From Oxytricha trifallax (Eukaryota; Ciliophora; Spirotrichea; Sporadotrichida; Oxytrichidae): a DNA stretch of 64,000 nucleotides. The stretch is from the NCBI GenBank assembly GCA_000711775.1, contig ARYC01001907.1:1-64000 (forward strand), in the 5' to 3' direction. The notes beneath the pieces are model-generated. The model searched no databases. It saw nothing but the letters and a program-made list of their open reading frames with translations, and was not told the DNA's origin. This document shows, in pieces, positions 33,287 to 46,389 of the stretch. Within the stretch, counting starts at the first letter, position 1. The number at the start of each line of letters is the position of its first letter. The position numbers and the translations under genes were made by a program.

Positions 33287-34077
33287 TCACATTTCAAACG
33301 AACTCTTATAAGGATTCGCCTTCTTTTTCTTTTCTTCCTCTGTTGCTTAACTTGCACCCATGTTTCATCTCTTTGAACCAGCATCAGCATCTATATTCAT
33401 ATCATCAGGCTTTTAAACCTCATTATATAGTCTCTTGCTAACTTAATGAATGGTTTGAGACTTTCTCTCTCTGTGAACTTTTGCATTCTCTTTCATTAGG
33501 AATATACCAGTTCCAGGTTTCCCTAAAGAGCTATATATAAAAGCTTACTAGAGAGATAATGATGCTTCTTAAGCTCCGCAAGCCAGCTCTTGCTTATGAG
33601 TATAGCTTGCTTCTTTTTATCTTCTGGAGAAATAGAGTAGCGTTTCTTGTGAGCTTCTTCAATAATTTCTATTAGATAACCTTCTCTCAAAGTACCAAGT
33701 ACACAAAAAAAGAAGCTCCTTTCTGGAAGTTTGTTAGAGAGCTGTTTCTTATTAGGAAGGTAAACTACCAACTCTTCATCTTTCATAGCATCCTCATAGA
33801 GATTAGTGACAGATATCTCTGGGTAGTTTGGTATTTCTATCAACTTAATCTCTTAGTTTTTAAAGGCTTTCTTCTCATCACAGAGTATAGCTTTTAAGAA
33901 TGATATTTTGGTACCTTCCATCGTTGGAAGGAATAGACCAACTGCATATTATGTTGATTATCATCAATTTATTTTACCATGTTAAGTGAGGTATCGATAG
34001 AGATCTTCCTTGCTCCTGAATCTTGAGATCATTTCTTGGGCCTCCACCCTTTTCATTGTATCACTCATTGTTTCCAT
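33287..34077 (-). pseudogene. TBE 22-kDa protein gene with two introns
   Basis: Starts at ATG 34077 (METMSDTMKRVEAQEMI). Intron 1 is at 33942-33977 (36 nt, GTAAAA...TGCAG, containing TGA). A second short intron (GTAAGC...TTTAG) follows LSS near 33545. The core frame (IEIPNYPEISVTNLYEDAM, EEAHKKRYSISPEDKKK) is intact, giving a 106-codon run open even in the standard code. The exit frame of intron 2 is off by one and a TGA (in KR*NMGAS) lies near the C-terminus, so this copy is probably broken there. Confidence 0.82.
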
Positions 34078-34259
34078 CTTTGTTCCTCTTCCTATTAATG
34101 AATTTAAAGATTTAATTTATAGACTTCTGGATCCTATTGTTTAAAATCTTACTATTAAATATAGACATCTTATAGGAGGTCAACCCTGTAAAGATACGTG
34201 GAGAAAGTTCGCAGAAGCTGTAACAAACTTCAGAGATAGAGTTCCATTTTTATCAATTT

Positions 34260-34460
34260 AGTTCCATTAAATTAGTACTAAAATAGTTTAAATTTAATTA
34301 GTACTAGTACTTAATCAGTTAAAGTTTAATTGGTACCAGTTTAATAGTACCAAAACTTAATTAGTACCTAGTTTATTCTAGTGAGGTTTTAATGGAAAAG
34401 TTCCAATCTGGTTCAAAACTTAATTGGTACCAGTACCAACCTGAACTTTAACTGAGTTGG
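34260..34460. repeat. AATTGGTACC-type repeats between divergent TBE genes
   Basis: Short words (TTAATTAGTACTAGTAC, TTAATTGGTACCAGTTTAAT, CTTAATTGGTACCAGTACC) recur in the gap between the 22-kDa and kinase starts. The equivalent gap of the other TBE uses AATTAGGAGCACCACC words instead, and the decayed copy has AATTGGTTCC/AATTGGAAC words near 27890-28000. Confidence 0.7.
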
Positions 34461-34636
34461 TGCCAAAATCAAAATTATTAAGGGTGAAATTAAATAAATT
34501 ATAGTTATAAACTGAGTATATATATGAAGCCTTAGAGCTGAGAGCAAACCATCATTAATGCTGTGGCAACTCCTACACACTACAGTTTTAACTAGAGAGG
34601 TTTAAAGAGCATTATAATAGAAATTTAAATTTAAAC

Positions 34637-36082
34637 ATGGCGGTCAACTTAAATCGCAAAGCAGCTTCTCTAGGAACTGGTTAATCATAGCTCAACTTTG
34701 GTTCCACTAAGAAACCAAAGTAATCTACATTGAGAGAGAGGCAGAGCTAAGATCTATTGAATTTGAAGCATAGGTTTTTATCATTGAAGTTTAAAACAAG
34801 AAGCAGAAAGCTGAGATGGGAATTTAAACATAAGTTGAAGATGTTGAGGAAGTAAAGGAACAGCTTCAGATTGAAAAGATAAAAAATTTTGAATGTTAAG
34901 ACTGATAAAACTTTTCGCTATCGATTCCAGTTTAAAGAGACACATGAAAGAGGTACACTCTGGTAAGAGTAAGGTATCTTTTAAGCACGATAAGGTCGAT
35001 GGCAGGTACTAGTGCACGACTTGTGTGAAGTCTTATACTCACTCAGCCAAAGTTAAGAAGCATATGCAAAAGTATCACATGAGTGAGTTCTTGATTTAAG
35101 ATAAAGAAACTTAAAAATTAGTGTCCGCTAAAAGAAAATCTAATACTCTTGAGTCATAAAGAGACCTGCAGGAGAAACTTAAGAGATAGAAGCGAATGGA
35201 ATCAATGAATCAAACAGCAGGTAATGTCTTTTTAGCATGGTTCTAAGAGAGAGCTATGTATATTCCTGCATTAAATTGCAGTTGAATTAGCAGCTGTATT
35301 GATAACTATCTGCATATGAACGTACCTGCTTAAGCTATACTCATAGTGGTTGATGACTATGCCTATAAGGTATATCCTTTCAGTTATTTCCTTAAGAACG
35401 AGCAGTACTAAAATGAGTTTGCTAACGAATTTATCGTACCTAGAGAGGCTTAGAAAAAAGATTGCAAGAATTTACTAAAGCTTGATGGTGTCATTTTAGG
35501 GTTTGGTTTCATCGCTCTAAGGTTAACAAAGTTTGAAATGACTCTTCGTGATTATTATTATCAGAATAGGTACCCAGATGACTTGAATGATATACTATGA
35601 GATATGATAAAAGGAGTCAAGGAGCTTCATGAACTTGGGTATGTTCATAGAGATTTGAAGCCTGAAAATGTTATGCTGAACCTTTGTCCTTTAGAAGTAG
35701 TCGTCATAGATTTGAATAGAGCTTTACGATAAGAGATTGTAACGTTAGCAAAGGTTCTTGGTACTCCAAGATACTTCCCAACCAGAGAGAAATTGACCAA
35801 TGGCTTTATTTAGTGGGATGCTTGGGCAGTAGCTGCAATAATATTAGAGTGCGATATGGAAAGTATGGCTTATTATGGTACAAAATATGAAAAACAAGCA
35901 ATAAATTTGCAGAGAAGCACATAAAGCATAATGATGTATGCTAAGAAATAAAGAAGATTGTGGAGAAAATAATCGTAAGAACACCAGCATATCCAAGACA
36001 ATCATTGGAAGATATGCTTGAACCACTAAGACATGCAAGATTCAAGAGGTACATCAAAGACAAGCAGATAAAATTCGTTTGA
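34637..36082 (+). pseudogene. TBE 57-kDa zinc-finger/kinase gene, frameshifted
   Basis: Runs from ATG 34637 (MAVNLNRKAASLGTGQSQLN) to TGA 36080-36082. A phase change lies near 34745-34755, and a TGA follows the first Cys pair of the zinc finger (near 34905). The kinase half keeps LGYVHRDLKPENVML, VVIDLNRALRQE (DLN in place of DFG, followed by Arg where the other copy has TGA) and LGTPRYFPTRE. The same domain order is seen as in the copy at 4076-5521. Confidence 0.85.
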
Positions 36083-36299
36083 AATAATTAAACTAATACT
36101 CATTAAATACATATTAAACTCACATAAAACCTGGTTTTTCTCTACTAACCCTAATAAAACCCCAATTTTACCCTACTAATCAAAGCACTTATAAACCTCA
36201 CTAAGGGGTTTTGGGGTTTTGATTGAGCCTGAATCTCTCAATAGAGATATCTTCTTCGAAGATATTCAAGATTACTTAAATTAAAAAAGATTTTATACC

Positions 36300-39120
36300 A
36301 ATATATATGAGTGAAACTTAATTTATCACTTAAAATGACAAAATGCTTAGACTAAAAGAAAGTAAAATATCAAAGAAAAATAATGAATGCTAATTAGACA
36401 ACTATTTTAACACTACAAAAGTTATAAAAAATATTTAGCTACTCAATTAGTAAGATCTGGGAAATTATATGATCAACTTTTTGTCATGTTTTTGACTTAA
36501 GTAGAATTATTCCTTAATTTATTATTAAGCAACCTGATTATTTTAATTAATTGTTAAAATCCATATGAAATTCGAATAATATATTTTTAGATTAAAGGAT
36601 CCAAATTTCTTATTAAAATTTGTGATACTCATAGAAACATAATCCTTGCAGATGAAGATGTGTTAAACAACGAATAATAGCTATTTTAAATTTTTAATTC
36701 AACAGAATGAAATATCCTATTCTAGCTCTGCAAACTGGGCAATTCTAAAATAATACTTTACTTATATCTTTAATCAATATATGAGAAGAGCAGAGATTAT
36801 ATGTTTAGTTTGATATTGGGATTGATTTTTATACAAATGTTTAAATTAATTTTAATTCAATTCTATTTGGCATTACTTTTAAACGATATATTATACATGA
36901 ATCAATGTTTTTTAGTATTATTTAGTTATTACTTCGTACAGAATGCAAACCTAATGGTTTAAATAAATCTTTTTATGCATTTCGTAGCTTATCAAGAAAA
37001 TAGATTAAAGTTAGCTAATACTTTGAAGTATATTTAAGACCACAATCGTAAACGCATTGTGCTTCTAGCCAGAACTCCAGTTTAGGACTATCACGAAAAG
37101 ATAATAATAATGGATTAACTTTATTTAAAAAATTCAAAGAATATATAGATTTTTTAAATTTAATTCTTAGGTTTTTATTATTAAAAAAATGTTGATTTAA
37201 AATTCTTAACTAAAAAGTTTCAAAATAAAGAATAACTAACAATTTTTATTTAATATTGAAAAATTAATACTTTTTATAATTTAATTTTAATTAGAAAATT
37301 AATGCTATCAAGGAATATTTTTTTATATATTAATGGATACCAAAGAGTTACGTACTCTCCTAAACTACGTAGAGAGGGGAAAATCCCTTGCATATTACTT
37401 CTTTATATACAATTTTAATCAATTCTATTCTAAATTTATTAATATAATATTTTTTACGACTCATTGATTTTATAGAGAGATTTAAGTCTTCAGATATCCT
37501 TGAAAATATAAATAAAATAAATTGTTTCTCGTGGTTTAATATATGGATAGAGTAAGATATATGAATTAGGATTGTAGTAACAACTCTCTACTATAATAAA
37601 ATTCTTAATGAAGGCATTAGAAGAAAATTTAATTAATAAAGAGATAGATATTAACCTATATTGAAGAGATAGGTTAGATTTGCTGGAATATAATGGATTT
37701 GAAAGTACCAAGAATTAAAAAAAATATATAAAAATCTACAAGCAAATTTCAAAAAATTATTCTTTACTTCCCCTCCATTATAAAGAATAAGAAAATTTAA
37801 AATTGAATATAAAACTTTGTGCAGATCTATAAAAATCTAAAAATCTTTGAGTAAACATAAAGCTGAATGCAATTGTTAGTTAAAACTTCATTTTCTTTTA
37901 AATTTAATGGATTAGGAGACAACAGTATCCACATTATTGAACAGTCATTCATATAGGACTGACTAGAGTATAAAATTCTACTTACAAAGGTATCTACTAT
38001 ATGATGCCTGTTAATTTTAGCAAAAATTCAATTGAAACGTCATAATCCAATAAAATTGATATACAACTTCGAAAAGGCTGTAATCATTTATTCTTGTTTA
38101 AATGTGTTGAAATTGAACTCACATAAGTGAGTTGAAATCAAGAAGGCATCTATAATGTGCTTTAATGCAATAAAAATTTTTCAAAAAATTCTTGAATATC
38201 TGGTAATCTAATGCTTTAGATATTAGATAATAAAGATACTCAGGATGGAAAAACATAAAATTTAGATATTTCGATATTTTAAAGAAGTTCTGTTTAAATT
38301 ATAATTATTATTTAAGGAACTAAATTTATATGATTAAAATCTTACTACAACAAGAGCCATAGAATTGTGTATTAAAAGAACTTGTGCATATGTTAATATT
38401 GTTTTTAATTCTGGCTAGGACAATTATACTAATTTTTTAGTTGTAATAAGAATTCATTGAATTGTTAAAATTTTGAAATATATGCTTTAGACTAATAAAT
38501 TTTAGATTCATTGAAACAAATGTTTGAGAGAGCAAACAAAAAATATGAATTTCGCTATAATTGCATTTTAATCTTGGACATGCAATTTTTAAATATTCAA
38601 TATTCTATAGGATAGTTGTAAGTAAAATTATTTTAATTTTTATGAAAAATTTTGATTTCTAATAGTTTTGGGTTTAAAAACTTTTTTTTCGGATAAATTA
38701 ATATTATAAATATTTTATTAAGAACTTTTAAATTTGAAAAAAAAAGTGGATTTTTTTTTTTAAAAAAATATTTAATAACAATTCTATCAAATAATTATTA
38801 ATTAAATTTATTAAAGTATAAACGAGAACATATTTTTTATTATTGCCGTTTAAAAATAAGGAATCTTATATATTATTAGATAAGAATTTTTTATTAATAT
38901 TGCTTAAGTTTATTTGAGTTGGTGAAATTAAACTTGAGCAAAATTAATAATTTAATGAGGAAATTAATATTATTATATATTTAAAACTTTCATAAAGTTT
39001 TATTTTTTTAAAAAAATATAATTAATAATAATTTTATGACCCTGTAATTGGAAATTTCCTTATAATATCCATAATTAAGAGAGCATATATTATAGAAATA
39101 ATTATTAACTTGAGAAGTTA
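36300..39120. other. AT-rich stretch without a supported gene
   Basis: About 2.8 kb, mostly A/T with long A and T runs (for example 38730-38765). A short GC-richer word cluster at 37340-37385 and 37040-37110 shows no frame or motif. Confidence 0.5.
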
Positions 39121-39124
39121 GTAG

Positions 39125-39965
39125 AATTTCTACCTACAACTCGTTATAAAAATGCGCTAAGTCGCTGACGAAGTCAAAAAGTTAGCGTGGAAGTGGATCA
39201 CTACCTTGATGAGTAGTCTCAAAATTGTAAGGAGATCACTTAAGGTCTTACAGGATATCTATTTTATCTGAGGCACAAAAGAAAATATGGGTTGACACAA
39301 GAAGCAATGAAATCTTTCTTACCCGATTGTCTAGAAAGACTTTATTAAGTGCCAAAACCTGATTGAAAAACTGAGCTAAATAAAACCAAAGCCAAGCAAA
39401 AAGGAAGAAAGTACAATAGTCACTGGAGAAGATCAAGAAAAAGCTAAACAAGTAAATCACTCTAGATACACTTGAGCCGTCAATCTCCGTTTTTAGGAGC
39501 GGTACCTGTGTAGTGGTTAGCTAGGACTACTAAGAGCTCATCCAGATTCCTTTAATTTTAATACCAAGTTGGATAATCCTCAGAATATGGACTTAAGCGG
39601 AGTCAAGACGTCACATCAAATCTGATCTAACAATCAATTTCTATCTGAAGATTGACCACTTATACAAGTATCAATAATAACTAAATGACTATCGACACTT
39701 ACCTACACAGCCGAAAACATGTTGAGGAGATAAAGTAACCAAATGCTGAGAAAGTGGGACCTAGAATTAAAAGGGTTGATAGAAGCAGAAGGAGAACTAT
39801 GAATAAACAAACAAGGCTTGACTTCTAGAATGAGTCCTGTAAACGATGAAAGATACCTCAGAGTCTATGTTACAAAGATTCAGTATAAATATAATGGCTT
39901 TTTCCTTCTATATTATCATATATTTAAGATGGGGGTCCCCAGAGATCTCGCCGTGATCGCATTAT
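39125..39965. other. GC-richer island of unknown nature
   Basis: Compositionally distinct block of about 840 bp ending at the foldback element at 39973. The plus strand has ciliate-code open stretches (for example EAMKSFLPDCLERLYQVPKP), but they have no recognisable domain and their length is within chance. It could be macronucleus-destined DNA or a repeat with no second copy here. Confidence 0.35.
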
Positions 39966-39972
39966 TATTAAT

Positions 39973-40378
39973 ATTGCTAAAATATAATTGATTTTGAAAA
40001 TGAAATTAAAATAAAATAGTTAAATCAAATTAGTGGCAGTTAACTTTGTCCAAACTAGAAAATATGATACTTGTTCGATAGAGAATTCAAAAGTAGAACT
40101 TTACTATTGACGGTACTGCCTTATCTAAAAATAGCAGTGAGATAACGCGACTTAAATTTTTGATAATTTACTTACTAGAATTTGATACAAAAATTTAAGA
40201 CGCGTTATCTCACTGCTATTTTTAGATAAGGCAGTACCGTCAATAGTAAAGTTCTACTTTTGAATTCTCTATCGAACAAGTATCATATTTTCTAGGTTTG
40301 GACAAAGTTAACTGCCACTAATTTGATTTAACTATTTTATTTTAATTTCATTTTCAAAATCAATTATATTTTAGCAAT
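39973..40378. mobile_element. Foldback element, family 1, copy B (406 bp)
   Basis: The arms pair almost perfectly from ATTGCTAAAATATAATTGAT to the loop near 40170-40190. Family words GGCAGTTAAC, TTCGATAGAGAATTC and CTTTACTATTGACGGTACTG are present. Its inner stem (CCTTATCTAAAAATAGCAGT) is unlike copies A, C and D but is self-complementary within the copy. Confidence 0.92.
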
Positions 40379-40860
40379 TATATTATAAAATATAAATCCT
40401 ACTGATTTACTTATGAAGTGTTTTTTTTATTTGTGTATATTCTATTTTCTAAGCTTTATCATAATTTCAACTGACTATTCTACAAATAAATAATTATTAA
40501 ACAAAATAACGATAACTAATTTGCACTGTTGCATTTAAGACATTATCAAGAATTTATAATGTTTTATAACGAAATCGAGAGTATTTTAATATTTTTGTTG
40601 TTGTTGCTTATATGTATAAAAACCAGGTGAATGAAGATATGTAAATTATAATAAAGTCAATTATGAAATATTAGCTACAGGAAAAAAGAATAAGCTTGTA
40701 AAAGTAAGGACATTACTTCTATATAGAAAATTAAATTTAATGATTATTCCGTATAAATATTTATATAATATCGATTATCCAGTTATTTACAAATTTAAAA
40801 CCATTTAATTCCATAATAATTTGTATTTAAATGTATATTTTTGGTAAAAAAGATATAGAC

Positions 40861-42850
40861 ATGATAGAGAAGATATACATCAATGAAATGAGTGGATCAA
40901 TCTATAATTTTTTCAAAGATTTGAATATTGAAAAATAATATTTTATAGATGTCAAGTTTGAATCTAAATCTTTCTTTTAGCAAGAAACAGTTTTAAGTAG
41001 GTGAGGAAACATCGGAAACCTTTTAAGATATTACAAGATTTAAGCTAAATGAAACTGCATTCTGATGGAAGATACTACGAATAGGAAGATAGACTTGATA
41101 AAAGCGAACGAGACAAGGATGGCAATTCAATCAATGATTCCAGAAGATCATGAAAATATCTTTTTAACCATAGCAAACTAGTATATAGAATAGTGAAATA
41201 TGATAAAGGAGTGTGATGATTTTATAGTCAGGAACGTACTACGAAACTCTTAGTGAAGGAAATTCTTTTGAGCATTAACCTCAACCTAAACTAAATTTTG
41301 CCTATTTTTTGAGAAAAGGGAGAAAGCCAAGAGTAAAATTTTTAATTCAGAAAAAATCATTAAGAATACAATGATAAAGCTAATGAAGATTAGGATAACT
41401 AGAGTTATTAAGAAGATATAGATTATTGCGAGGAAACTAACAAGAGATTTCCTTAAATTAGAGATTAGGATCATAGAGATGAAGATAGTGCTGTGGAACG
41501 TGGACAAGAACTTAGAACCCATTAAAAGAATCGAGACCAAGTACAGATGCAGATTTGAGAGTATCATTGATCAAAATGTTGAGATTTTAAAATTATAACC
41601 ACAAGCCCTAATAAATAAATAAATGATTAGACGGTCAAACGAAATATAAAAAATATTATGAGAAGTTATGCCTCTTGCAACAAGAATCTGCTAGTATAAT
41701 TTGTTCCTATTTCTGCCTAAGATTCTTCTAAAAAGAGTGTAAAGACCTTCTGTCCTTTTAACAATATAGAGGAATTTAAATACAGAGTAGAGCAAACTAA
41801 AATAAAGTTTTAAAGTAATGCGATTACTATTTAAATAATAATTATAAAGTAGTGTGCTTCTGTTGCAACAACAAGGTCAAATACTTTTATTTCCTTAAAA
41901 GATAAAACCGAAAGCTACAGATGCCTTGTTTTAGAAAACTAGCAACAATAAATTTTCTGTAGGAAGAGAAGAGTTTGATGCTGATAATGAAAATGATAAC
42001 ATGGAGGAAGAAAAAAATTAATTATATAATTATTTTTTTATAATTTTCTTAAAAATGATATCGGCAAGAATGAATATAATAATAAGTTAGACAAGAAGGA
42101 TTATAAAGCAGATAGTGATTTAATGGTTGTTTAAAATAAATTGGAAATTAAGTTAAAGATAAGATCTTGAAGACTTAGAATTAATGGAAAATGGAAGTCA
42201 ATCGTTATCCTAGGTTGTGGTCAAATAATCATGAAGAATAAGATATTTATCCTATGATTAAATAAATAATCCAAAACTAATTATTAATATTAATAAATTG
42301 GAAATAATTAAGATATAGAGACTCTATTGAAATTGAAGAGCTTCAAATGAATGAAGAGAATATTCAAGATTAGATAAGTTTAAAATAGGATTATCAATTT
42401 TTATTTGAAGATATGCAAATCAGATGAAATTTATTCGAATTTAAAGAAAGAAAAGTTCTTACAATTAAAATAGTATTTTAATTATTGTTCAGATGCTAAA
42501 GAAAAGATTTGAAAAAGTATAAGCTATGAGGATTATTTCTCTCTTGAATCTGAATAAAATCACAATTGTTTTTGTTGTTGCTGTGGCTGTTCCAAGTACA
42601 AATCTATAATCTAGTTAATGTAAATGTATAATCACGTAGTGTTTATTATTACAAAATGCTACCTGCACTAATTCAATCAAAGTTAAATGAATTCAGGGCA
42701 ATAATATTATTGCAAGATATGACAAACATCTGAAGTCAGGGTATGGATAGTTTAAAGCGCTATCGAACAGCATCTCCTTCCATCTAAAACGGCACCTAAT
42801 CGATGTAAACTCGATTAGATAAATAAAAAAAAATATTTATGAAGGAACAA
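40861..42850 (+). pseudogene. Possible decayed coding region(s), unknown family
   Basis: Begins MIEKIYINEMSGSIYNFFKD at ATG 40861, and continues in pieces such as MEDTTNRKIDLIKANETRMA (near 41065). Two Cys-rich stretches occur: YKVVCFCCNNKVKYFYFLKR near 41850-41900, and CFCCCCGCSKYKSIIQLMQM near 42570-42625. The paired Cys motifs suggest a duplicated metal-binding protein-like sequence. Frames change repeatedly and no family is recognised. Confidence 0.35.
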
Positions 42851-42899
42851 GGAAATGAGCCAAGAAAGAACTCCAAATTAGTAGAGAAATCAGTGCATT

Positions 42900-45380
42900 C
42901 ATCTGTTTAAGGTTTGAATAATTTATATAATTTATAGCTAAAATTTTATCCATAAACTTTGTTTATAATTCTCTTAGAACTCTAAAGTTATATATTTTAA
43001 TAGTAAAATTTCACATACAAATAAAATAATATTTCTAATTAAAATTACTTTACAGATTAAAGATTTAATACACTTGTAAATACATATGAGAAGTTATACT
43101 CTAAATTAATTAAGAAAAAAGGCAATTATTGAATCAAATTAGATAAATTTATCTCCAAATCTCAAATAATAGTTAAATTTTTAAATAATACTTAAATCTA
43201 TATGTTATTAGTTAATTGATAACACTTTAATATATTTAATTAATACCACTAAATTTAAAGTTATCAGTTTATAAAATCATGGGGATATTCGAATTTATAG
43301 TAATTTGAATTTATGATAAGAATTTATTATTGCAATTTATATTCCACACTATTTAATCCATTTATTTTCTATTATTATTCATACTTCTTTATAGTGATAT
43401 ACATTATTTTACAAACACAGAATAGTTGTATTAAAAATGTTTGATGTGTTTGAAATAAATAGATGAAATTAAAATTATTTTTTTCACTTTCAGTTTTAGA
43501 TATAAACTTTAAAAGTATAAACTATTTTGAGGAAGCTTTCATTGGCTATAGAATTTAATTCTGTATTTTATTCCAATGAAAATAATAATCTATTACCTCC
43601 AATATTTATAAAATCCTAAAATATGTCCATTGAGTAATATTTGAAGATCGAATATTACGTTTTATCAGTAATCCTTGTATATTTGACATATTGGTATATA
43701 AATGAACTGGCATCCATCTTAATTTATAGTATAAGTTAGCAAATTAATTATTATAAATTTATAAAGATTATTATGATTTATACAAAATAAATACTTTTTT
43801 TGAAATCATATAAATTTCCTTATAGAATTTCAAATTCATATCCATTTTAATACTAATTATTCTGTAAATAATTAATCTTCTTTTTTAATATCTCAAAATT
43901 TATGAAATCCTTTTTATATTATTATTTATACTCTTGTAAATAGAATGACAATTTTTAATAAAATATTGGAATAAAATAAGTAATTTGTCTTATATATTTA
44001 TATAAATAATTGAACAATCTATAAATTAATTAAATTCTTTTCCATAGATATCAATCATTTCAATAAAATCCAATAAATTTTAACTTTAAATTTATAACTT
44101 TTATATATTGGCAAATCAATTAATTTACTCTTTGTTAAAAAATGATTTTTTATTAAGGTGTTTTATCTTTTCATTTATAATTAATAATTTTTAAGTCGTA
44201 TTAGATTGAAATAAATACATTTAAAACATTGTTTCTAAAAATACATTTATCTTACTCTTTTTTTATAAATGAAATTAATATTTACATTAAATTTTTCTCT
44301 CTAAAAATATTTTAAATTATAAGTTTTATATAAAGCAAAAACTATAATAGAAAACAAGAGATACTTTAAATATAAATCATTTTATAATTCACAGACAAGA
44401 TATTTCTAAATCAAAGTTAAACAAATTTTAAAAATTTAACACAATTTTAGTTGCAGAATAAAATTAGCAACTTTATAAAAATAAAGAATACTTGAAGAAG
44501 TATGATAAAGATATGATGAATTTAGGTTGTTCAGACTAAATTTATTTTAATATTGCGATCTGAGTAATTCAGGTGATTACAATAGCAAAAAACTATAAGC
44601 TTGAGAGGATTACTAAGTAAAGTCTTAATCAAATTGGATAATAGTCAAAGGAACCCATTTAGCAACTGCTTCTACTAATTTTTAAACACAAAAGGGATCA
44701 TAATAAATACAAGTTTATTCATAATTTTGAGAATGAAAAATAATATATTCAAACAAATGTCATATATCAAAAATGGATTTTTAAAAAATATTAATTACGA
44801 TTAAATACTAAATGAATTGTTTAAATAAATGATGATTTACTTTTTAAATAAAACTGCATTTTTAATTAAAACATTATTAAGAATTCCTAAATTTTGGAAA
44901 AATTAGAACACCTCTATTAATAAAAAGGCAAAAATCTTGAGGAAATATAAATGCATTATAATTTAAGATCGTTTCCCAAACTTAAAATTAATTTGAAAAC
45001 TATTATAATTTTTGTATTAAATAAGTTTTTATTCTTTTTAATCTTTAAATTTAACATTCAGTTGGAATAAAGTTATTATAAATACTTTTTATTAATTAAT
45101 TTAATTAAAAATTGAATAAAATCTTACATTGACTTATAAATATATTACATTTGTAATAAGAAAAAAATATTTCTCAAATAGAAAATTTCATTTATATAAA
45201 TAAAGACTATACAACTTTGATGCTTCAAGCTATTTTTTGCTTCTAACAAGACCCATCAGTTCAAAGCTAGATTCTATTTAAAATAATTCCTCTATTGCAT
45301 ATTGTTTTATGCAGTTCTAACACCTTTTACTTACACCATTTTGAAAAATCCTTGTCATCATGAAATTTATAATGATTAAT
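42900..45380. other. AT-rich stretch without a supported gene
   Basis: About 2.5 kb of extremely AT-rich DNA. No motif, array or foldback was recognised. Confidence 0.5.
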
Positions 45381-45389
45381 TTTGGGGTA

Positions 45390-46030
45390 GAGAAAATGTG
45401 ATAAAGCATTAGTTTGTATATATTTTCATGACATCGATATTTTTTATTTTCTATTTTCGGCTCTGATACTGATAACCTCGATGAAATGTTTAATTGAATT
45501 AACTTACAGTCCTGTCCTTTACTTCATCAAAGATAATATTAATATCTGAAGCTTTCATAAATTTATCAAGAATATTTGTATCTTTAGCTACCTAATCGAG
45601 GATTTAGTCGTTCAAGTCCATTTATCCAGAAATATATCAAAGAATTTTTTCATTTAACCTTAAAATAGAATACTGCTGATAGCAATAATGCCTTCTTTTA
45701 GTTGGAAACTTTCTATCTCATTAATATTTATATCACTAATAAAATTAGCTGTTTGATTAATTAATTCCCAATTATTTAAGAAATAAATTCGATCCTGCAT
45801 CTGGAAAGAATAATTTATTGATGGGTTTGATTAGAATCTAGCATAAATCATTTTTATTGACACGTATAATTTTGGTATGAATAGATCTGCTTGAGCGCTA
45901 CAAGAGAATTTAAGTCCTCCAATTGATTATATCTTTACATTAAACTTCATCAGATGCTCAACTCTTTTTCTCGAACTATGCATAAGCATTTTTTTCTCTT
46001 ACTGCTTAATCCTTTACTTTAAATAAGACT
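45390..46030 (-). CDS. Possible coding region of unknown family (one phase change)
   Basis: On the minus strand with ciliate code, a frame of about 130 codons includes LFIPKLYVSIKMIYARFQSN, INYSFQMQDRIYFLNNWELI and EGIIAISSILFQGQMKKFFD. It ends at a TGA near 45615. The adjacent frame continues as MDLNDQILDQVAKDTNILDK and FDEVKDRTVSQFNQTFHRGY. A GTAAGT word at 45505 could be an intron donor. Amino-acid composition looks protein-like, but I do not recognise a domain. Confidence 0.42.
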
Positions 46031-46389
46031 ATATTAAAAACAGCTGCAGTCAATTGATTATACAATTTTTTAGCAATCCCTTAAAAATCCTACATCCTTT
46101 CATTGTCTTTTAGACGACATTGTTAGGGTCAAAATACTGTCGAATTAAATCTACCTAATAAATTATTATATACTCAACATTATACATATTTTTCTCTAAT
46201 TGATTTAATATAATTCATAATTATATGGTGTGATAAAATTCTAAGAGTAAAATTCAATGGAATTTTCGTGATTAAGATATGTATAATTATAAATACTTTT
46301 TATAAAATTAAAATTATAACTTTAATGGAGGTAGTGTCGATCGGGAAGGAGAGCAATTCTATAAAAAAATTCAACCAAAACAAAAAGTG

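Larger units (their letters stand above)
32122..36221 (+). mobile_element. TBE: TBE, 4100 bp, orientation opposite to the one at 3911
   Basis: Flanked by ATT at 32119-32121 and 36222-36224. The right end has the full C4A4C4A4 tip (read inward CAAAACCCCAAAACCCCTTA). The left end has lost one 8-bp unit (CAAAACCCCATAGTGAGG). Beyond that, the arms match for about 70 bp (TTTATAAGTGCTTTGATTAG...). Gene order: transposase (+), 22-kDa (-), kinase (+). It is a different subfamily from the copy at 3911, because the inner inverted repeat and intergenic repeats differ. Confidence 0.95.

Noticed and set aside
35844..36038. 64-codon minus-strand frame
   Set aside because: Antisense shadow of the TBE kinase C-terminal region.
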